Assembly: GCF_019297835.1 (NCBI RefSeq)
Contig: NZ_CP079203.1
Location: 1,337,001-1,401,000, forward strand
Source of the DNA: Sphingomonas sanguinis
GTDB taxonomy: Bacteria > Pseudomonadota > Alphaproteobacteria > Sphingomonadales > Sphingomonadaceae
Length of the DNA: 64,000 nt
Reading direction: 5' to 3'
The position numbers and the translations under genes were made by a program. Numbering within the stretch: the first letter of the stretch is position 1; the number at the start of each line of letters is the position of its first letter. Under the pieces are notes generated by a model. The model saw only the letters and a list, made by a program, of their open reading frames with translations. It was not told the origin of the DNA and did not search any database. Of the stretch, positions 62,129 to 64,000 are shown piece by piece.

Positions 62129-63274
62129 TTACGTCTCCAGCGATCTGACCGGCAGACGCTTCTCCAGCCATCGCCTGACAGGATATTCCACGCCGCGCCG
62201 GAGGGGGACTTCGATCAGGCGATAACACGCCACGCCGCCGATGATGGCGATGGTCACGTTGAGCAGGAAATGCACCCAGTGGCCGCCATTGCCGAAGCGC
62301 ATCCAGACGTGGTGAATCATCATCAGGAACAGCGAGTGGAAGACGTATAGCGCGTAGGACGCATCGCCCAGATAGACGAAGAGCCGTCGCGCCGCCCCGG
62401 ACATGGGGATACCGAAACAGGCGGCGTGCACGAGCAGGACGATAGCGGAAAGCTCGAAGGCCTTTCTCAGACTGTCCGGCTTTCCCACGGTGAAACCGAA
62501 GAACAGACATATCGCCAGCATCGCGGCCAGGATCAGGTAGAAATTCAGGAATCTTGCCAGCGGCTGGGCCCATGCGACGATTTTGTTCTTGAACCGACTG
62601 ACCAGCACGCCAGCCGCAAACAGCAGCATGACATGCATGGAATAGAAATAGAGGATCGAATGCTGTCCGACCATGCCGATCGCGGCTAGCCCCCGGCCCA
62701 TTACGACGACACCGCAGATCACGGCGACCAGCAACAGCGCCCCCTTTTGCGGCGGAAAGAGCGCCAGACAGCCTGCGAACAGCAGATAGAAGAACATCTC
62801 CAGGTTCAACGTCCAGCCGACACCCAGCACGGGAAAGAATCCAGGGTTCTCGATTGCGGAATAATAGGGGACAAAGCCAAGGGACGTCAGCAATTCCATT
62901 TCCGTGACGCGGATACCAACCGTCCGGGTCAACAGCAGGAATGCCGCCAGGCTGCCGACATAATAAATCGGCGCGATCCGAAGCATGCGCCGGATCAGGA
63001 ACCGCAACGCCCCGGACCAGCTTCCCAGTCCACGCTTGTTCGTTTCCAGCATGATATAGCCGCTGAGCGCGAAAAACGCCCCGACACCAATCGCCCCCAT
63101 TTCATCCGCGAAGAAACCCAGCGCATTGTCGGCGCGCGTAGCGCCCATGCCGATCAGCATCCATTGGATGGAATGGTCCATGACAACCAGAAGCGCCGCG
63201 ATCGCGCGGAGAATCTGCAGATCGGTGTCGAAGTTCGGCCTTTGCCCACTCTTTGTGATGTTCAAAGGCGTCAT
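62129..63274 (-). CDS. Acyltransferase-3 family membrane protein
   Basis: A 381-residue integral-membrane acyltransferase (OafA/Acyltransf_3): TDLQILRAIAALLVVMDHSIQWM holds the catalytic His, and FFALSGYIMLETNKRG, GVGWTLNLEMFFYLL and CYRLIEVPLRR are family features. About ten helices. It likely O-acylates a surface or exported polysaccharide. The start at 63274 has GGAGGGGG upstream; an earlier in-frame ATG at 63304 does not. It lies downstream of the heme oxygenase gene. Confidence 0.88.
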   Translation of the reverse strand: MTPLNITKSGQRPNFDTDLQILRAIAALLVVMDHSIQWMLIGMGATRADNALGFFADEMGAIGVGAFFALSGYIMLETNKRGLGSWSGALRFLIRRMLRIAPIYYVGSLAAFLLLTRTVGIRVTEMELLTSLGFVPYYSAIENPGFFPVLGVGWTLNLEMFFYLLFAGCLALFPPQKGALLLVAVICGVVVMGRGLAAIGMVGQHSILYFYSMHVMLLFAAGVLVSRFKNKIVAWAQPLARFLNFYLILAAMLAICLFFGFTVGKPDSLRKAFELSAIVLLVHAACFGIPMSGAARRLFVYLGDASYALYVFHSLFLMMIHHVWMRFGNGGHWVHFLLNVTIAIIGGVACYRLIEVPLRRGVEYPVRRWLEKRLPVRSLET

Positions 63275-63426
63275 GCCCGCCCCCTCCAGTATATCATTCT
63301 TCATCAGCGGCTTAGGGGGATAGCGAATGGCACAATAGCCTTTGGGTACGGCTATGGGACCGCTGGCGTACCAGCGTGATCCAATTCCTGTTATTCGGGT
63401 GATATCAATGCGGTACCCGGCCGGGG

Positions 63427-63945
63427 CTATGCGACCCGTCGGTACAAGGCGAACACATGGTCGGCCGCGACCACCGCCCGATCGATCCATGCCGCATCGC
63501 CCGCCGCCGCATCCAGCGCCTGGCGAAAGTCACGCCATTCCCCTGCGCCGAACCCGGATTCAAGATAGGCACGGGGCAGACCTTCGCCCACCTGACGCGC
63601 GAGCATCACGCCGCCCAGACGCGAGCCTTCGGTCACGTACAGCGCGCCCCAACGGGCTGCCTCGCTATCGGCGAAGTCGACGGCAAAAGGTTCGGGCATG
63701 TCCCGCCCCAAGGCCGCCAGGTCCGCCGCGAGTGAGGCGCGCCGGGGCCGCCAGGGAAAAGCGATCGAACGCGCACTTAGCCAGGCCTCGACCGCAGGCA
63801 AGGCGCGGGCATGGGCGATCAGGAAGTCCGTGTAGCTTTCCCGATCGTCCAGTCGATAGGCGCCATAAGCGGCGTCCACCGCCTCATGCGCCCGCTGCGT
63901 GCGGGCGCGCAGGATGGCGGACGCGCTGTCCTTTACTTCAGGCAG
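63427..63945 (-). CDS. Biliverdin-producing heme oxygenase
   Basis: A protein of about 172 residues of the bacterial heme oxygenase family. Near the N-terminus ARTQRAHEAVDAAYGAY contains the proximal heme-ligand His (H20 with a start at 63945). Later YVTEGSRLGGVMLARQV carries the distal Gly-rich helix. It opens heme to biliverdin, the chromophore of the phytochrome. The GTG at 63879 lies after the ligand His, so the true start is upstream. No ATG, GTG or TTG is in frame up to the window end; a CTG at 63945 is the best candidate. Confidence 0.75.
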   Translation of the reverse strand: MPEVKDSASAILRARTQRAHEAVDAAYGAYRLDDRESYTDFLIAHARALPAVEAWLSARSIAFPWRPRRASLAADLAALGRDMPEPFAVDFADSEAARWGALYVTEGSRLGGVMLARQVGEGLPRAYLESGFGAGEWRDFRQALDAAAGDAAWIDRAVVAADHVFALYRRVA

Positions 63946-64000
63946 GCGACGATCCCCGCGATCACCGCCAGCGTCTCCTCCGGATCGCGCACGCGCACCG
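63933..64000 (-). CDS. C-terminal fragment of an unidentified gene (3' end, truncated by window)
   Basis: The frame VRVRDPEETLAVIAGIVACLK followed by TAA ends 12 bp inside the heme oxygenase coding region. Only 21 residues are visible, so the product cannot be named. Its position suggests an operon with heme oxygenase; a response regulator would fit but is not shown. Confidence 0.45.
   Translation of the reverse strand, partial: VRVRDPEETLAVIAGIVACLK

Overview
The window looks like chromosomal DNA of a Sphingomonas-type alphaproteobacterium. It is GC-rich and packed with short operons joined by 4-bp start/stop overlaps. It carries CtrA with an upstream CtrA-box-like site and a GANTC site, a bacteriophytochrome with a nearby heme oxygenase, a Sphingomonas-type (SPAP/PafA) alkaline phosphatase, a TonB-dependent receptor, a PEP-CTERM protein, and several families of intergenic inverted repeats typical of sphingomonad genomes. 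This assignment rests on gene content only.

Positions 1-13590 are the right-hand part of a P2-like (myovirus-type) prophage; its left end lies outside the window. From the left come tail genes (tape measure, gpU, gpD). A leftward block of small accessory genes follows (2669-6299), ending in a CI-type repressor. An operator region (6322-6371) has ATTAG-type half-sites spaced exactly 18 bp apart. A long rightward early operon then starts with a Cro-like gene and runs through about 18 small, mostly overlapping genes, including a MazG-like protein, an Ogr-type zinc-finger late activator and a GapR-like (DUF2312) protein, to a tyrosine integrase. The integrase abuts the 3' end of a tRNA-Met(CAT) gene, the probable attachment site.

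Positions 13.7-29 kb are host genes: a 2H phosphoesterase, Kup potassium transporter, threonine dehydratase, protein leucyl/arginyl transferase, a three-gene ATP-grasp / alpha-E / transglutaminase operon, DsbD, a secreted alkaline phosphatase, a DUF1989 + GntA-like heme N-hydroxylase pair, and an EAL phosphodiesterase.

Positions 29-35 kb form a methionine-cycle operon: an ArsR-methyltransferase fusion regulator, metF, and methionine synthase split into two genes. A perfect 20-bp palindrome sits 8 bp upstream of the regulator start.

Positions 35-47 kb hold a small lipoprotein, an amidohydrolase, a PEP-CTERM protein, ctrA, an AI-2E-family permease with a LysR regulator, a divergent pirin-wrbA operon with a palindromic operator candidate, a VanY-type peptidase, an RluA-type pseudouridine synthase, ArfB, and a divergent lrp/ald pair.

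Positions 47-52 kb are a cytochrome c maturation operon (ccmC-D-E-F-G-H-I) in which every junction is an overlap; ccmAB are not here. A TonB-dependent receptor follows.

Positions 54.4-59.8 kb are a leucine/isovalerate catabolic operon (isovaleryl-CoA dehydrogenase, methylcrotonyl-CoA carboxylase beta and alpha, MaoC hydratase) with a barstar-family gene inserted between the carboxylase subunits. The window ends with a bacteriophytochrome kinase, an acyltransferase and a heme oxygenase that could supply its biliverdin.
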